A stretch of 64,000 nucleotides of DNA from Rhizobium glycinendophyticum (GCF_006443685.1 NZ_VFYP01000001.1:310001-374000), one strand, 5' to 3'. Positions 26,947 through 36,254 are shown, counted from the stretch's first letter. Notes: generated by a model not told the origin, from the letters alone. Program-made: numbers and translations.

Positions 26947-27522
26947 TCAGCCTTTGATGTTGGCGGAATCGATCCACCCGATATTACCGTCATTCCGACG
27001 ATAAACGATATTCAATTGTTCTTTTCCCGGGCTTCTGAACAGCAGCACAGGTTCGTCCGTCATGTCGAGGGCCATGACTGCCGAAGCAACCGTCATGGTC
27101 CGAAGTTTCTTCGTGCTTTCGGCCACGATCGTCGGCGCATAGTCTTCCGGCAGTTCCTCGTGATCGTCGTCGACGGAATCCATGACCGTGTAGGCCACCT
27201 CGATCGGCGGGTTCGATGCTTCGCCGGCGTGATGATCCTTCAGCTTGCGCTTGTAGCGGCGCAGGCGCTTCTCGACGCGCTCAAAGGCGGTGTCGAAGGC
27301 CACTTGCGGATCATTGGCCTCGCCTGCGGCATGCAGGTTCGCGCCGGTATCGAGATGCACCAGGCAATCGGCCGAAAATCGCGACTGCGATTTTGCCACG
27401 ACCACTTGCCCGGAATACCCTCCGTCGAAGTATTTGGTAACCGCATCCTGGATTCGGTCTTCGATCCGCTGGCGGAAAGTTTCACCGATTTCCATCTGCT
27501 TGCCGGATACACGCACACTCAT
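26947..27522 (-). CDS. hpf: Long ribosome hibernation-promoting factor
   Basis: Long-type HPF of 191 residues. The N-terminal RaiA/YfiA beta-alpha-beta domain (VRVSGKQMEIGETFRQRIEDRIQDAVTKYFDG as joined blocks, residues 3-34) binds the 30S decoding centre, and the C-terminal domain VVAESTKKLRTMTVASAVMALDMTDEPVLLFRS (about 128-160) allows 100S ribosome dimerisation. Short forms lack the latter part. It lies between rpoN and ptsN, as in the conserved gene cluster, and a 222-base gap separates it from rpoN, so a separate promoter is possible. Confidence 0.93.
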   Translation of the reverse strand: MSVRVSGKQMEIGETFRQRIEDRIQDAVTKYFDGGYSGQVVVAKSQSRFSADCLVHLDTGANLHAAGEANDPQVAFDTAFERVEKRLRRYKRKLKDHHAGEASNPPIEVAYTVMDSVDDDHEELPEDYAPTIVAESTKKLRTMTVASAVMALDMTDEPVLLFRSPGKEQLNIVYRRNDGNIGWIDSANIKG

Positions 27523-27744
27523 GGAGTTTCCCTTCTTATGATTGGTTACGTGCCCATTTTACGCCAAGCGACGCCCGCGTCCAAGCTTTTAGAGTGGTGC
27601 GGGCAGTCTGTACCTTCGTTTGTCGGGCATGATCCGGCCAATTGTCTCCGGGGCCAACAGTGTGCGCTGTCGATTGCGGCGCGCTTCTAGCCGCCATCTC
27701 GGCAAAAGTCAATGACCGGTTAATTTCCCGGATTTTCAGGGGTC
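27523..27744. other. Gap between rpoN and hpf
   Basis: About 220 bases without a gene. It could hold the hpf promoter on the minus strand. No terminator hairpin with a T-run was recognised. Confidence 0.5.
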
Positions 27745-29313
27745 TCAGTGGGAGGAAATCTTCGCCATGGCCCGCTTCTCGCGGCGACGCTGAACTGAGG
27801 ACGGGATGTTCATGGACTCGCGGTATTTTGCCACGGTCCGGCGCGCAAGCTCCACACCGCTCGATTTCAGCGTGTCGACGATGTCGTCGTCCGATAGCAC
27901 CGCCTCAGGGCTTTCTTTCTCGATCAAGGCCCGTATCCTGTGACGCACGGCCTCGGCCGAATGGCTGTCGCCACCTTCTGCGGATGCGATCGACACCGTG
28001 AAGAAATACTTGAGCTCGAAGAGCCCGCGAGGCGTCAGCATATATTTGTTGGTGGTGACGCGGCTGACCGTGGATTCATGCATCTTGATCGCGTCTGCGA
28101 CCGTTTTCAGGTTCAGCGGCCGCAGGTGATCGACCCCGTGATCCAGGAAGGCCGATTGCTGCCGCACGATCTCGGCCGCCACCTTGCTGATCGTCCGCGC
28201 CCTTTGATCGAGGCTGCGGGTGAGCCAGTTCGCGTTCTGCAGGCATTCCGACATGAAGGCATGATCGGGGCTGTCCTTGGCCACACCCTGGCGACCCACC
28301 GCCACCATGTAGCTGTGATTGACCAGCACCCGGGGAAGCGCATCCGGATTGAGCTCGACCTGCCAGCCGCCATTGTTATCGGAGCGCACGACGACGTCGG
28401 GCGTCACCGATTCCGAGACGCTGTGCTCGAATGAGCCGCCTGGCTTCGGGTTGAGCTTGCGGATCTCCGACAGCATGTCGAGAAGATCCTCTTCGTCCAC
28501 GCCGCACAGCCGCTTCAGCGTGGCAAAATCCCGCTTGGCGAGCAGTTCCAGATTGTCGACCAGCATAGCCATGGCCGGATCATAACGGTCGCGCTGGCGC
28601 AGCTGGATCCCCAGGCATTCGCTGAGCGAGCGTGCAAAGACGCCCGCAGGCTCCAGCGTCTGAAGCGTCTGCAACACCGTTTCGATTTGCTCTCGTGCAC
28701 GCCCCAGTCGCGCCGCCAGTTCATCGAGATCGAGCCGCAGATAGCCGCATTCGTCAAGGTGATCGACCATGACGGCCGCAACCAGTTGGTCGGCAGGTGT
28801 CGGAAGAGCAAAAGGAATCTGCTGGTTCAGATGGTCACGCAGGCTGATCTGCCCGGCAACGAAATCGTCGAGATCGAAGCCTTCCCCAGTCTCCCCGGAA
28901 TTCCCCGGCATCGACTTCCACTGCCCGAGAAGCTCCGGCGCATCGGGACGCATGCTGGAGCCTTCGTCGGCAAAGGCGGTGTCGAAATTCGTGTCCAGCC
29001 GGTCATTGAGGTTTTCGCTGCCGCTGCCCTCATACCAGTCGCTGTCGAGCGAAGGGCTGGCAACAGTATCGTCGGTGGATTGGCCGTTGTTGACGGTGGC
29101 GCTGCCATGGGCGTCGGCGGCATCGGCAGAGTCCGAGCCCAAATCTCCGTCATCTGCATTCAATTCGAGCAGCGGATTGCGTTCCACTTCCTGCGAGATG
29201 AACTGCATTAATTCGATATGGGTCATCTGCAGCAGTTGAATGGACTGCATCAACTGCGGTGTCATCACCAGCGATTGGCTCTGTTTCAGGAACAGATTCG
29301 CGGACAAGGCCAT
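27745..29313 (-). CDS. rpoN: RNA polymerase sigma-54 factor
   Basis: Sigma-54 of 522 residues, used for nitrogen assimilation, C4-dicarboxylate transport, nitrogen fixation and other enhancer-dependent genes. Region I begins MALSANLFLKQSQSLVMTP and continues QLMQSIQLLQMTHIELMQFI. An acidic stretch follows (about 50-110), then the core-binding region, and the RpoN box ARRTVAKYRESMNIPSS near the C-terminus. The ATG at 29313 matches homologue starts; an ATG at 29337 with GGGGTGA adjacent is a possible alternative adding eight residues. It follows lptB by 137 bases. Confidence 0.96.
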   Translation of the reverse strand: MALSANLFLKQSQSLVMTPQLMQSIQLLQMTHIELMQFISQEVERNPLLELNADDGDLGSDSADAADAHGSATVNNGQSTDDTVASPSLDSDWYEGSGSENLNDRLDTNFDTAFADEGSSMRPDAPELLGQWKSMPGNSGETGEGFDLDDFVAGQISLRDHLNQQIPFALPTPADQLVAAVMVDHLDECGYLRLDLDELAARLGRAREQIETVLQTLQTLEPAGVFARSLSECLGIQLRQRDRYDPAMAMLVDNLELLAKRDFATLKRLCGVDEEDLLDMLSEIRKLNPKPGGSFEHSVSESVTPDVVVRSDNNGGWQVELNPDALPRVLVNHSYMVAVGRQGVAKDSPDHAFMSECLQNANWLTRSLDQRARTISKVAAEIVRQQSAFLDHGVDHLRPLNLKTVADAIKMHESTVSRVTTNKYMLTPRGLFELKYFFTVSIASAEGGDSHSAEAVRHRIRALIEKESPEAVLSDDDIVDTLKSSGVELARRTVAKYRESMNIPSSVQRRREKRAMAKISSH

Positions 29314-29450
29314 GGCGGACGCTCGACTCCCCTGCATTCACCCCGCAAACTGCGAATAATGCAGGGTGAAATCCACTTGGCCCAAAAATTGCTTTTTATT
29401 TTGGTTTGGTCAAGCCGCAGGAGAGCGCGGGCAGACTTTTATTGTCCAGC

Positions 29451-30263
29451 TCAAAGGCTGAACTTGTCGCCCAGGTAAAGGCGGCGAACATCGGCATTGT
29501 TGACGATGTCATTGGCCCGGCCATGGGTCAGCACTTCGCCGGCATGGATGATATAGGCCCGGTCGATGAGCCCCAGCGTCTCGCGCACGTTGTGGTCCGT
29601 AATCAGGACTCCGATCCCGCGCGCCGTCAAGTGGCGCACCAGATTCTGGATATCCGAGACCGAAATCGGGTCAACGCCAGCGAACGGCTCGTCGAGCAGC
29701 ATGAAGGTCGGATCGGTCGCCAGCGCACGGGCAATTTCCAGGCGCCGCCGCTCACCACCGGAGAGCGCCACGGAAGGCGACTTACGCAGCTTCTCGATAT
29801 GGAATTCGTTGAGCAGCTCGTCGAGCTTGGCCTCGCGCTGCTTCTTGTCCGAGATATGCACTTCGAGCACCGCGCGGATATTGTCTTCGACGCTCAGGCC
29901 ACGAAAGATCGACGCTTCCTGCGGTAGGTAGCCCACGCCCAACCGCGAGCGTCGATACATCGGCATCGACGTCACGTCATTGCCATTGATCGAGATTGTC
30001 CCGGCATCAACAGGCACGAGGCCGGTGATCATGTAGAAACAGGTGGTCTTGCCCGCACCGTTCGGGCCGAGCAGTCCGACCGCCTCGCCTCGGCGCACGA
30101 CCAGCGATGCCCCGTTGACCACGCGGCGGGAATTATAGGTCTTGGTCAGGCCGTGTGCGATCAGCGTGCCTTCATAGCGCGCCTTGTCGCCCGGCAAACC
30201 TGCCGGTGCAGTCGCCGGGTTGGCCTGCTTAGTCCTGGAAAAAAAAGGAATTTGCACGTTCAA
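29451..30263 (-). CDS. lptB: LPS export ABC transporter ATPase LptB
   Basis: ATPase of 270 residues that powers extraction of lipopolysaccharide from the inner membrane through LptF/LptG. It has Walker A GPNGAGKTT (residues 66-74), the signature LSGGERRRLEIARAL and Walker B FMLLDEPFAGVDP with switch histidine in VLITDHNV. The N-terminal extension of about 30 residues before EGTLIAHGLTKTYN is found in rhizobial LptB. It follows lptA by nine bases in the lptC-lptA-lptB series and is followed by rpoN. The lptF and lptG genes are not in this window. Confidence 0.95.
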   Translation of the reverse strand: MNVQIPFFSRTKQANPATAPAGLPGDKARYEGTLIAHGLTKTYNSRRVVNGASLVVRRGEAVGLLGPNGAGKTTCFYMITGLVPVDAGTISINGNDVTSMPMYRRSRLGVGYLPQEASIFRGLSVEDNIRAVLEVHISDKKQREAKLDELLNEFHIEKLRKSPSVALSGGERRRLEIARALATDPTFMLLDEPFAGVDPISVSDIQNLVRHLTARGIGVLITDHNVRETLGLIDRAYIIHAGEVLTHGRANDIVNNADVRRLYLGDKFSL

Positions 30264-30272
30264 ACCGATCGG

Positions 30273-30827
30273 TCACTTTTTCTGCGATTTGGGGTCGAGC
30301 TGGATCTGCACGCGACGCCCGCAACTGTCGAGTTTGGCCTGGCCGGTTTCCATGTGCACCGTCAGCTTGCAGCCGACGAAAACATTCTGCCCTTCCGACA
30401 GCACCACCTTGTCGCCTTCGAGCACGAAGACCTGCTGCGACATGTCGAAAAAGCCCTTGTCGGCGGTTGCCTGCTGCGTCTCCGACTGCAGGAACACCTT
30501 GTCCGAGACGTCGATCTTCTCGATATCGGCATTGCCTTGCGTGACCGTGCTTCCCTCGCCACGGTAGAAAACCGTCATGGCGCCGGCCTGAAGCGTGGTG
30601 GTGCCCTGGACCACCTTGACGTTGCCGGTGAAGAAAGCCTTCTTTTCCTGCTCGCGAATCTCCAGCGCGTCGCTTTCGATCTGGATCGGCTGATCGTTGG
30701 ACAGCTTCATCCCGGCCATCTGGCTGCTCTTCGTCTGAGCCATTGCCGCAGATCCGGCAAAGGTGGCACAGCCGGCAGCGAACACGAGACCAGCGATCAT
30801 GAGCGGGGAGAGGCGGCGATGTTTCAT
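30273..30827 (-). CDS. lptA: LPS transport periplasmic protein LptA
   Basis: Periplasmic OstA-like protein of 184 residues that bridges LptC and LptD in the lipopolysaccharide conduit. A signal peptide (about residues 1-31, hydrophobic LMIAGLVFAAGCATFAG with cleavage near AMA) is followed by the beta-jellyroll segments PIQIESDALEIREQEKKAFFTGNVKVVQG and ADKGFFDMSQQVFVLEG given here in pieces. The start at 30827 overlaps the lptC stop by four bases (ATGA). It lies upstream of lptB with nine bases between. Confidence 0.9.
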   Translation of the reverse strand: MKHRRLSPLMIAGLVFAAGCATFAGSAAMAQTKSSQMAGMKLSNDQPIQIESDALEIREQEKKAFFTGNVKVVQGTTTLQAGAMTVFYRGEGSTVTQGNADIEKIDVSDKVFLQSETQQATADKGFFDMSQQVFVLEGDKVVLSEGQNVFVGCKLTVHMETGQAKLDSCGRRVQIQLDPKSQKK

Positions 30828-31507
30828 GGCTGGATCGTTTCCATTGACCGATTGCTGCGCAGGGAGGACGGCTCGATGTTCAACCTGACATCCCCCGAAA
30901 ATATCATTGTTCGACCCTTATCCTTCATATTGAGGGAGTTCGCAACAATCGACGCGCCCTTGGTTTGAATGGCGATCGGATCTTTCGTTTCCATCGTGCC
31001 GCCGGCAATATCGAGGCGTGCGGAATTGAACTGCGCGTCGATCCCGCTCGACAGATTGAGCGTGAACGGCTTGTCGAGATTGAGCAGATTGGCGCCCCGG
31101 TCGAACAGCCCGCCTTGGGCAACGATTCGCGCCACCACCTTGTCGTTTACAGGCACGGCCGCGGTGATGGTCTCGAGATTGATCAGGTTTGGATTCTTGA
31201 TGTCCTGCAGGGCGCGGTCTGCCCGCATCGAATAGTTGACCCCGTCGGAATTGCGACCTGAGATCGCCGGTTTTTCCATCACGATCTTGCCGTTCTCGAT
31301 CTTGGCGGATTCGATATGCAACTCCTCCGGCATCAGGCTGCGCACTGCCGAAACTCCGATAAAGATCAACGAGATGATCAGCGCCGCCACCGGCAGAAGC
31401 ACACGCAGCCGCCGCACGCGCGCCGAATGGCCCACCGCGCGACGATAGGCTGCCGCATCTGAGGCGGCTCCGTTTGCCTGACGGATGTCGGTGGGGGTCT
31501 GCAGCAT
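30824..31507 (-). CDS. lptC: LPS export protein LptC
   Basis: Bitopic inner-membrane protein of 227 residues. A single transmembrane helix (VLLPVAALIISLIFIGVSAV, about 36-55) is followed by a periplasmic domain with the LptC folds, including PAISGRNSDGVNYSMRADRA. It receives lipopolysaccharide from LptB2FG and passes it to LptA. The chosen ATG at 31507 gives a short cytoplasmic N-terminus; an in-frame upstream ATG at 31708 would add 67 residues with no homology. It is the first gene of the lpt-rpoN run, with a 4-base overlap to lptA. Confidence 0.88.
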   Translation of the reverse strand: MLQTPTDIRQANGAASDAAAYRRAVGHSARVRRLRVLLPVAALIISLIFIGVSAVRSLMPEELHIESAKIENGKIVMEKPAISGRNSDGVNYSMRADRALQDIKNPNLINLETITAAVPVNDKVVARIVAQGGLFDRGANLLNLDKPFTLNLSSGIDAQFNSARLDIAGGTMETKDPIAIQTKGASIVANSLNMKDKGRTMIFSGDVRLNIEPSSLRSNRSMETIQP

Positions 31508-31837
31508 TCGTCGCAATCCGTTTTGATGGCGGGCAGTCAGTCTCCTGAGCGGCCCGCAGTTTTCGTCGTTTCGCATGTCTCTCGGCGCTTGCCAATACGG
31601 CCCATATGGATTGTCGCCAGCGTGGCACAAGAGGAGGCGCAGGAGCATCGAGAGAACGCCCGGTCTTCGCTCCTTCATGCGGAGAAAGTGAGACCGGCGC
31701 CCTTCCAAATGTTTGTGACATCGGTCATTGGCTTAGCAAGGGGCGCGCGTTATGGTTAAGTTGTTCCTTGACTGTGCTTTTTTGCTTTGGCAACGTTGGC
31801 GCCGCTCAAGTCACAACAGAAAATTCAGGGGGTCGGC
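31508..31837. other. Divergent control region between lptC and ihfB
   Basis: 330 bases with no gene I can support. It must carry the lptC and ihfB promoters. TTGACT at 31768 could be a -35 element for ihfB, but no good -10 follows. An interrupted inverted repeat, CCGGTCT (31660) and AGACCGG (31691), is present without a T-run. Confidence 0.5.
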
Positions 31838-32140
31838 GTGATCAAGTCGGAATTGGTGCAGATTGTCGCGGCCCGTAATCCGCATCTCTATCACCGCGAT
31901 GTCGAAAATATTGTCAACGCCGTGCTCGATGAAATCACCGATGCGCTCGCCGCCGGCAATCGCGTGGAACTGCGCGGCTTTGGCGCCTTCTCCGTGAAGA
32001 ACCGCCCCTCGCGTTCCGGCCGCAATCCCCGCACCGGCGAAACCGTTTTCGTCGAGGAAAAATGGGTGCCCTTCTTCAAGACCGGCAAGGAACTGCGTGA
32101 ACGCCTGAACCCTGGCATGGGCGATGAGGACGACGAATAA
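31838..32140 (+). CDS. ihfB: Integration host factor beta subunit
   Basis: HU/IHF family DNA-bending protein of 100 residues. The DNA-contact arm [25 protein letters not shown] is given here in parts (about 52-76), containing the conserved GFG and RNPRTGE; the proline that intercalates is in RNP. The C-terminal [16 protein letters not shown] fits IhfB rather than IhfA. The start is GTG at 31838, with AGGGGG six bases upstream; a longer frame from 31787 lacks an SD. It acts with IhfA at sigma-54 promoters, a role linked to rpoN in this window. Confidence 0.95.
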   Translation: MIKSELVQIVAARNPHLYHRDVENIVNAVLDEITDALAAGNRVELRGFGAFSVKNRPSRSGRNPRTGETVFVEEKWVPFFKTGKELRERLNPGMGDEDDE

Positions 32141-32234
32141 CATCCTGTCGCATTGAAAATTCGGCGCCTGGCCTTACCTTGGGCCTGTCGGCACGCCGCC
32201 TCGAATTGGAGGCGGAACAGCAGGGAGTTTACAG

Positions 32235-32591
32235 ATGGTGCGGAAAATCGTGAGCCTCGTGGTCCTGCTGCCGCTGGCGATCCTCCTGATCGTCCTGGCC
32301 GTCGCCAACCGTCACCCCGTTAGCTTGGCGCTCAACCCCTTCAATCCGGCCGATCAGGCGCTGTCGGTTTCCGCACCGCTCTTCGTCCTGCTTATCCTGG
32401 CGGTCATGCTGGGTGTGTTGCTCGGCGCCGTCGTCACCTGGTTTTCCCAGGGCAAGCATCGCAAGAAGGCCCGCACACAGTCGCGCGCAGCCCAGCAGTG
32501 GCAGGCCGAGGCCGATCGCCAGAAGAGCCGCGCCGAACAGATCGCCGGTGCGAGCCTGCCTTTGTCCGCGCCCCAGCTGACCTCGAAATAG
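32235..32591 (+). CDS. LapA-domain membrane protein
   Basis: Small inner-membrane protein of 118 residues. Two hydrophobic helices (about 7-24 and 46-68) with the sequence ANRHPVSLALNPF in between mark the LapA/DUF1049 family, whose E. coli member assembles with LapB in lipopolysaccharide control. The C-terminal tail (from about 70) is basic and predicted helical, ending without a TPR region, so this is LapA-like only. It lies between ihfB and an RNA methyltransferase gene. A role in LPS balance is an inference. Confidence 0.78.
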   Translation: MVRKIVSLVVLLPLAILLIVLAVANRHPVSLALNPFNPADQALSVSAPLFVLLILAVMLGVLLGAVVTWFSQGKHRKKARTQSRAAQQWQAEADRQKSRAEQIAGASLPLSAPQLTSK

Positions 32592-32673
32592 CCTCGCGGC
32601 AAATTTTCTTTCCGCGCCCGGTCCGGAATGCTAAGGGCTGGCCGAGATTAGCACCGAGCCACGGATCATTGAC

Positions 32674-33852
32674 GTGAAGAACAGGGAACGTCGCCCCGGC
32701 GCCAAGCCATTCCCGGGAGCGAAGCCGAAAGCCAATGGCGACGCCGCGCGCCCCCGTCCGCCGAAGTCTGCGGATTTTGCCGGCAAGCCGTCGAAGCCGT
32801 CGTCCGGTCAGGCCGCCGGCAAGCCCGAGCGCGGCAATTCGCGGCCGGTGCGTCGAAGCCCTTCGGAAGACGGAAAGGTCGCGAACACCGCCGAAACCGC
32901 ATCGGAACCGGCTCGCCCGCTCACGGTCCGCACGGGCGAGCGTCCGTCGGAACGCGTGCCCCTCATCCTCGAATCCACGGGCGCCGGCGATTTTCACCTG
33001 ATCGACAGCGGTGACGGCCTGAAGCTCGAGCAATACGGCCCCTATCGTATCGTGCGCCCCGAAGCCCAGGCTCTGTGGCCGAAGGCATTGCCCTCCCATG
33101 TCTGGGACAAGGCCGATGCCGTCTTCACCGGGGACACCGACGAAGACGGCATGGGGCGCTGGCGTTTCCCCCGCGAGGCGCTCGGCGAAACCTGGCCGCT
33201 CTCGTTGCTTGGCATCGATTTCCACGGCCGCTTCACCGCGTTTCGCCATGTCGGCGTCTTCCCCGAGCAGATCGCCCATTGGAGCTGGATGAAACAGAAG
33301 GTCGAAGCCGCCGATCGGCCGCTGAAGGTCCTCAACCTCTTCGGCTATACCGGCGTCGCCTCCCTGGTCGCCGCTGCCGCCGGTGCCGAAGTCACCCATG
33401 TCGATGCCTCGAAGAAGGCGATCGGCTGGGCCCGCGAAAACCAGTCGCTGAGCCGCCTCGACAAGGCGCCGATCCGCTGGATCTGCGAGGATGCGATGAA
33501 GTTCATCCTGCGCGAGGAGCGCCGCGGCAATCGTTACGACATCATCCTGACCGACCCGCCGAAATTTGGTCGCGGCCCGAATGGTGAAGTCTGGCAGCTC
33601 TTCGACCACCTGCCGTTGATGCTGGATATCTGCCGCGAACTCCTGGCACCCAAGGCCGTTGGTCTCGTGCTGACCGCCTATTCGATCCGTGCCAGCTTCT
33701 ATTCGATCCATGAACTCATGCGCGAAACCATGCGCGGCAAGGGCGGTCTGGTCGAATCCGGCGAACTCGTCATCCGCGAGGCCGGCCTCGACGGCAAGAC
33801 ACCGGGCCGCGCGCTCTCCACTTCTCTCTTCAGCCGCTGGGTGCCGAAATGA
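32674..33852 (+). CDS. Class I SAM-dependent rRNA methyltransferase (RlmI/RlmK-like)
   Basis: Protein of 392 residues with a C-terminal Rossmann methyltransferase domain of COG1092. SAM motif I is VLNLFGYTGVASLVAAAAGA near residue 223, the acidic loop is THVDASKKAI, and motif IV is DPPKFGRGPN near residue 297. The first 85 residues are lysine-, proline- and serine-rich and look disordered. They are not the PUA domain of RlmI, so the exact nucleotide target is uncertain. The start is GTG at 32674. The stop overlaps the next RNA methyltransferase gene by four bases (ATGA). Confidence 0.85.
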   Translation: MKNRERRPGAKPFPGAKPKANGDAARPRPPKSADFAGKPSKPSSGQAAGKPERGNSRPVRRSPSEDGKVANTAETASEPARPLTVRTGERPSERVPLILESTGAGDFHLIDSGDGLKLEQYGPYRIVRPEAQALWPKALPSHVWDKADAVFTGDTDEDGMGRWRFPREALGETWPLSLLGIDFHGRFTAFRHVGVFPEQIAHWSWMKQKVEAADRPLKVLNLFGYTGVASLVAAAAGAEVTHVDASKKAIGWARENQSLSRLDKAPIRWICEDAMKFILREERRGNRYDIILTDPPKFGRGPNGEVWQLFDHLPLMLDICRELLAPKAVGLVLTAYSIRASFYSIHELMRETMRGKGGLVESGELVIREAGLDGKTPGRALSTSLFSRWVPK

Positions 33853-34709
33853 CCGACGACTATCGAAACGAGGGGCCGCGCCGCGTCGGCCAGGTCAAGG
33901 AAGTCACCAGCCTCGCCAACCCCATCATCAAGGACATCAAGGCCCTGTCCCTGAAGAAGGCGCGCGACGAAAGCCGCACCTTCCTCGCCGAAGGCCTGAA
34001 GCTCGTCATCGACGCGCTCGATCGCGGCTGGACCATCCGCACCCTGGTTTATGCCAAGGCCGGCAAGGGCAAGCCGCTGGTCGAGAAGGTCGCCGCCCGC
34101 ACGGTCGCCGCAGGCGGTCTGGTGCTGGAAGTCAGCGAAAAGGTCATGTCCTCGATCACCCGGCGGGAGAACCCGCAAATGGTCGCCGCCGTCTTCGAAC
34201 AGCGCTGGACGGCGCTGAAAGACATCCAGCCGAAGGGCTCGGAAACCTGGATCGCGCTCGACCGCGTCCGCGACCCCGGCAATCTCGGCACCATCATCCG
34301 CACGGCCGATGCCACCGGCGCCTCGGGTGTCATCCTCGTCGGCGATTGCACCGATCCCTTTTCGATGGAAACCGTGCGCGCCACCATGGGCTCGATGTTC
34401 GCCCTGCCTCTGGTCAAGACCACGCCGGCCGACTTCCTCAAATGGAAGAAATCCGTCGATATCAGGCTCGTCGCCACCCATCTCGCCGGCGCCGTCGATT
34501 ACCGCACCATCGATTACAAGTCGAAGCCGGTCATCCTGATGATGGGCAACGAACAGTCCGGCCTGCCGGATGATCTCGCCCAGGCCGCCGACAAACTCGC
34601 CCGCATTCCGCAGGTCGGCATGGCCGACAGCCTCAACCTCGCGGTCGCCACCGGCGTCATGCTCTTCGAGGTCCGCCGCCACCTGCTCGCCCTCGACGGA
34701 GGCAAGTGA
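33849..34709 (+). CDS. SpoU/TrmH-family RNA 2'-O-methyltransferase
   Basis: SPOUT-fold RNA methyltransferase of 286 residues. An N-terminal RNA-binding domain (EVTSLANPIIKDIKALSLKKARDESRTFLAEG region) precedes the catalytic domain with motif 1 LDRVRDPGNLGTIIRTADA, motif 2 VILMMGNEQSGLPDDL and motif 3 ADSLNLAVATGVMLFE. These define the TrmH/RlmB group. The target, a 23S rRNA or tRNA ribose, is not clear. It overlaps the RlmI-like gene by four bases, so both RNA methyltransferases are translationally coupled, and lspA follows three bases later. Confidence 0.9.
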   Translation: MTDDYRNEGPRRVGQVKEVTSLANPIIKDIKALSLKKARDESRTFLAEGLKLVIDALDRGWTIRTLVYAKAGKGKPLVEKVAARTVAAGGLVLEVSEKVMSSITRRENPQMVAAVFEQRWTALKDIQPKGSETWIALDRVRDPGNLGTIIRTADATGASGVILVGDCTDPFSMETVRATMGSMFALPLVKTTPADFLKWKKSVDIRLVATHLAGAVDYRTIDYKSKPVILMMGNEQSGLPDDLAQAADKLARIPQVGMADSLNLAVATGVMLFEVRRHLLALDGGK

Positions 34710-34712
34710 CCG

Positions 34713-35204
34713 ATGCTGTCAGCCTTCAATCGGCCGCTGCCGGTCGTTCTCTTCATCATTGCCGCGCTTCTGCTCGATCAGGCGATCAAATATGCGGTGG
34801 AGATTTATCTCCCCATGCATGAGTTGATCCCGGTTTTGCCCTTCTGGGCGCTCTATCGCACCCATAATCTCGGCGTCGCCTTCTCCATGTTGTCCCATCT
34901 CGACGCCTGGTTCATCGTAGCGCTACGCCTTGTCATCGTCGCTTTCGTCCTCTGGCTCTGGCGCAAGACCGGCCCTGACCAGCATTGCGCTCATCTCGGT
35001 TTTGCCATGATCATCGCTGGCGCGCTTGGCAACCTGATCGACCGCTTCACCTATGGTTATGTCGTCGATTACGTCCTGTTCTATACCGACACCTGGTCCT
35101 TCGCCGTCTTCAACCTGGCCGACAGCTTCATCACGCTCGGCGCCATCTGCATCGTCATCGACGAGATCATCCAGCACCGGAAGCCGAAGCCCGACGCCGA
35201 GTGA
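34713..35204 (+). CDS. lspA: Lipoprotein signal peptidase (signal peptidase II)
   Basis: Inner-membrane aspartyl protease of 163 residues that cuts the signal peptide from prolipoproteins after lipid attachment. Four membrane helices are visible. The catalytic aspartates are in [16 protein letters not shown] and [11 protein letters not shown]. The N-terminal [12 protein letters not shown] is the third family signature. The ATG at 34713 lies three bases after the RNA methyltransferase stop codon. Lnt, which finishes the lipoproteins, is encoded in this window at 57687. Confidence 0.95.
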   Translation: MLSAFNRPLPVVLFIIAALLLDQAIKYAVEIYLPMHELIPVLPFWALYRTHNLGVAFSMLSHLDAWFIVALRLVIVAFVLWLWRKTGPDQHCAHLGFAMIIAGALGNLIDRFTYGYVVDYVLFYTDTWSFAVFNLADSFITLGAICIVIDEIIQHRKPKPDAE

Positions 35205-35282
35205 CGGGCGCGCGAAATTTTGTCACTTTCCTGTTGCAGTAAAGTGTTTAAACGCCCGTGATTTGAACGCTGGACAAAGCCG

Positions 35283-36167
35283 ATGAGCGTGGACCTGATA
35301 GACCGTGGAATGATGTTGGATGTCACCTCCGTGGCGCCGCCGTTGGCCGGATCGGGCACGCGCGATCTCCTCGGCCGAATCGGCAATCTGGAAACCCGCA
35401 TCGCCCGCACCGAACGCGAGATAGATGCGGCCCAGGCCGTGCGCTACCGTGTCTTCGTCGAGGAGATGAAGGCGCAGGTTTCCGCTGAAGATGCCCGCCG
35501 GGGCCGCGAAGTGGACAGCTGGGACAGCCTCTGCGACCATCTTCTGGTGCTCGACCGCTCGATCGAGGGTGATGCCGAGGACCAGATCGTCGGCACCTAT
35601 CGCCTGCTGCGCCACGAAGTGGCCATCGCCCATGGCGGTTTCTATTCCGGCTCCGAATTCGGCGTCGACGCGCTCGTCGCCCGCCATCCGGGCAAGCGTT
35701 TCATGGAGCTCGGCCGCTCCTGCGTGCTGCCGCAATACCGCACCAAACGCACCGTCGAACTGCTCTGGCAGGGCTGCTGGGCCTATGCGCTGCAAAACCG
35801 CATCGACGCCATGTTCGGCTGCGGCTCCTTCCCCGGCACCCAGCCGGAAGAACACGCGCTGGCGCTGTCTTTCCTCTACCACAATGCGTTGGCCAAGGGC
35901 GAATGGGCGGTCGACGCCCTGCCGCATCTCTACCGCGAGATGGACCTGATGCCGTCGGAAGCCGTCAACCCGCGCCGCGCGCTGTTCTCCATGCCGCCGC
36001 TGATCAAGGGTTACCTCCGCCTCGGCGCCATGGTCGGCAATGGAGCCGTCGTCGATCAGGCCTTCAACACGACGGACGTCCTGATCATCCTGCCGATCTC
36101 CAGCATCTCCGGCCGCTACGTCAACTACTACGGCGCCGACGCCGGCCGCTTCGCCAGCGCCAGCTGA
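35283..36167 (+). CDS. olsB: Ornithine N-acyltransferase OlsB
   Basis: GNAT-related acyltransferase of 294 residues that adds a 3-hydroxy fatty acid from acyl-ACP to ornithine, giving lyso-ornithine lipid, a phosphate-free membrane lipid. Visible blocks include RYRVFVEEMKAQ, DSLCDHLLVLD, FMELGRSCVLPQYRTK and MFGCGSFPGT, with HLYREMD towards the C-terminus, as in rhizobial OlsB. The second enzyme of the pathway is encoded at 52301 (olsA-type). OlsB expression is classically raised by low phosphate through PhoB, but I saw no clear Pho box. Confidence 0.88.
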   Translation: MSVDLIDRGMMLDVTSVAPPLAGSGTRDLLGRIGNLETRIARTEREIDAAQAVRYRVFVEEMKAQVSAEDARRGREVDSWDSLCDHLLVLDRSIEGDAEDQIVGTYRLLRHEVAIAHGGFYSGSEFGVDALVARHPGKRFMELGRSCVLPQYRTKRTVELLWQGCWAYALQNRIDAMFGCGSFPGTQPEEHALALSFLYHNALAKGEWAVDALPHLYREMDLMPSEAVNPRRALFSMPPLIKGYLRLGAMVGNGAVVDQAFNTTDVLIILPISSISGRYVNYYGADAGRFASAS

Positions 36168-36170
36168 TTC

Positions 36171-36220
36171 CTTCTCCCCGCTTGCGGGGAGAAGGTGGCC
36201 CGAAGGGTCGGATGAGGGGC
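36171..36220. repeat. RIME-type palindromic intergenic repeat
   Basis: CTTCTCCCCG-CTTG-CGGGGAGAAG is a perfect ten-base stem with a four-base loop, followed by GGTGGCCCGAAGGGTCGGA, which contains a second small stem (GGCCCGAAGGGTC), and ATGAGGGGC. This fits the rhizobial family of palindromic intergenic repeats found between many genes. It lies just after olsB. Confidence 0.75.
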
Positions 36221-36254
36221 GGCAGCCGAACCAACTGTCCTCAGATTGCACCGA

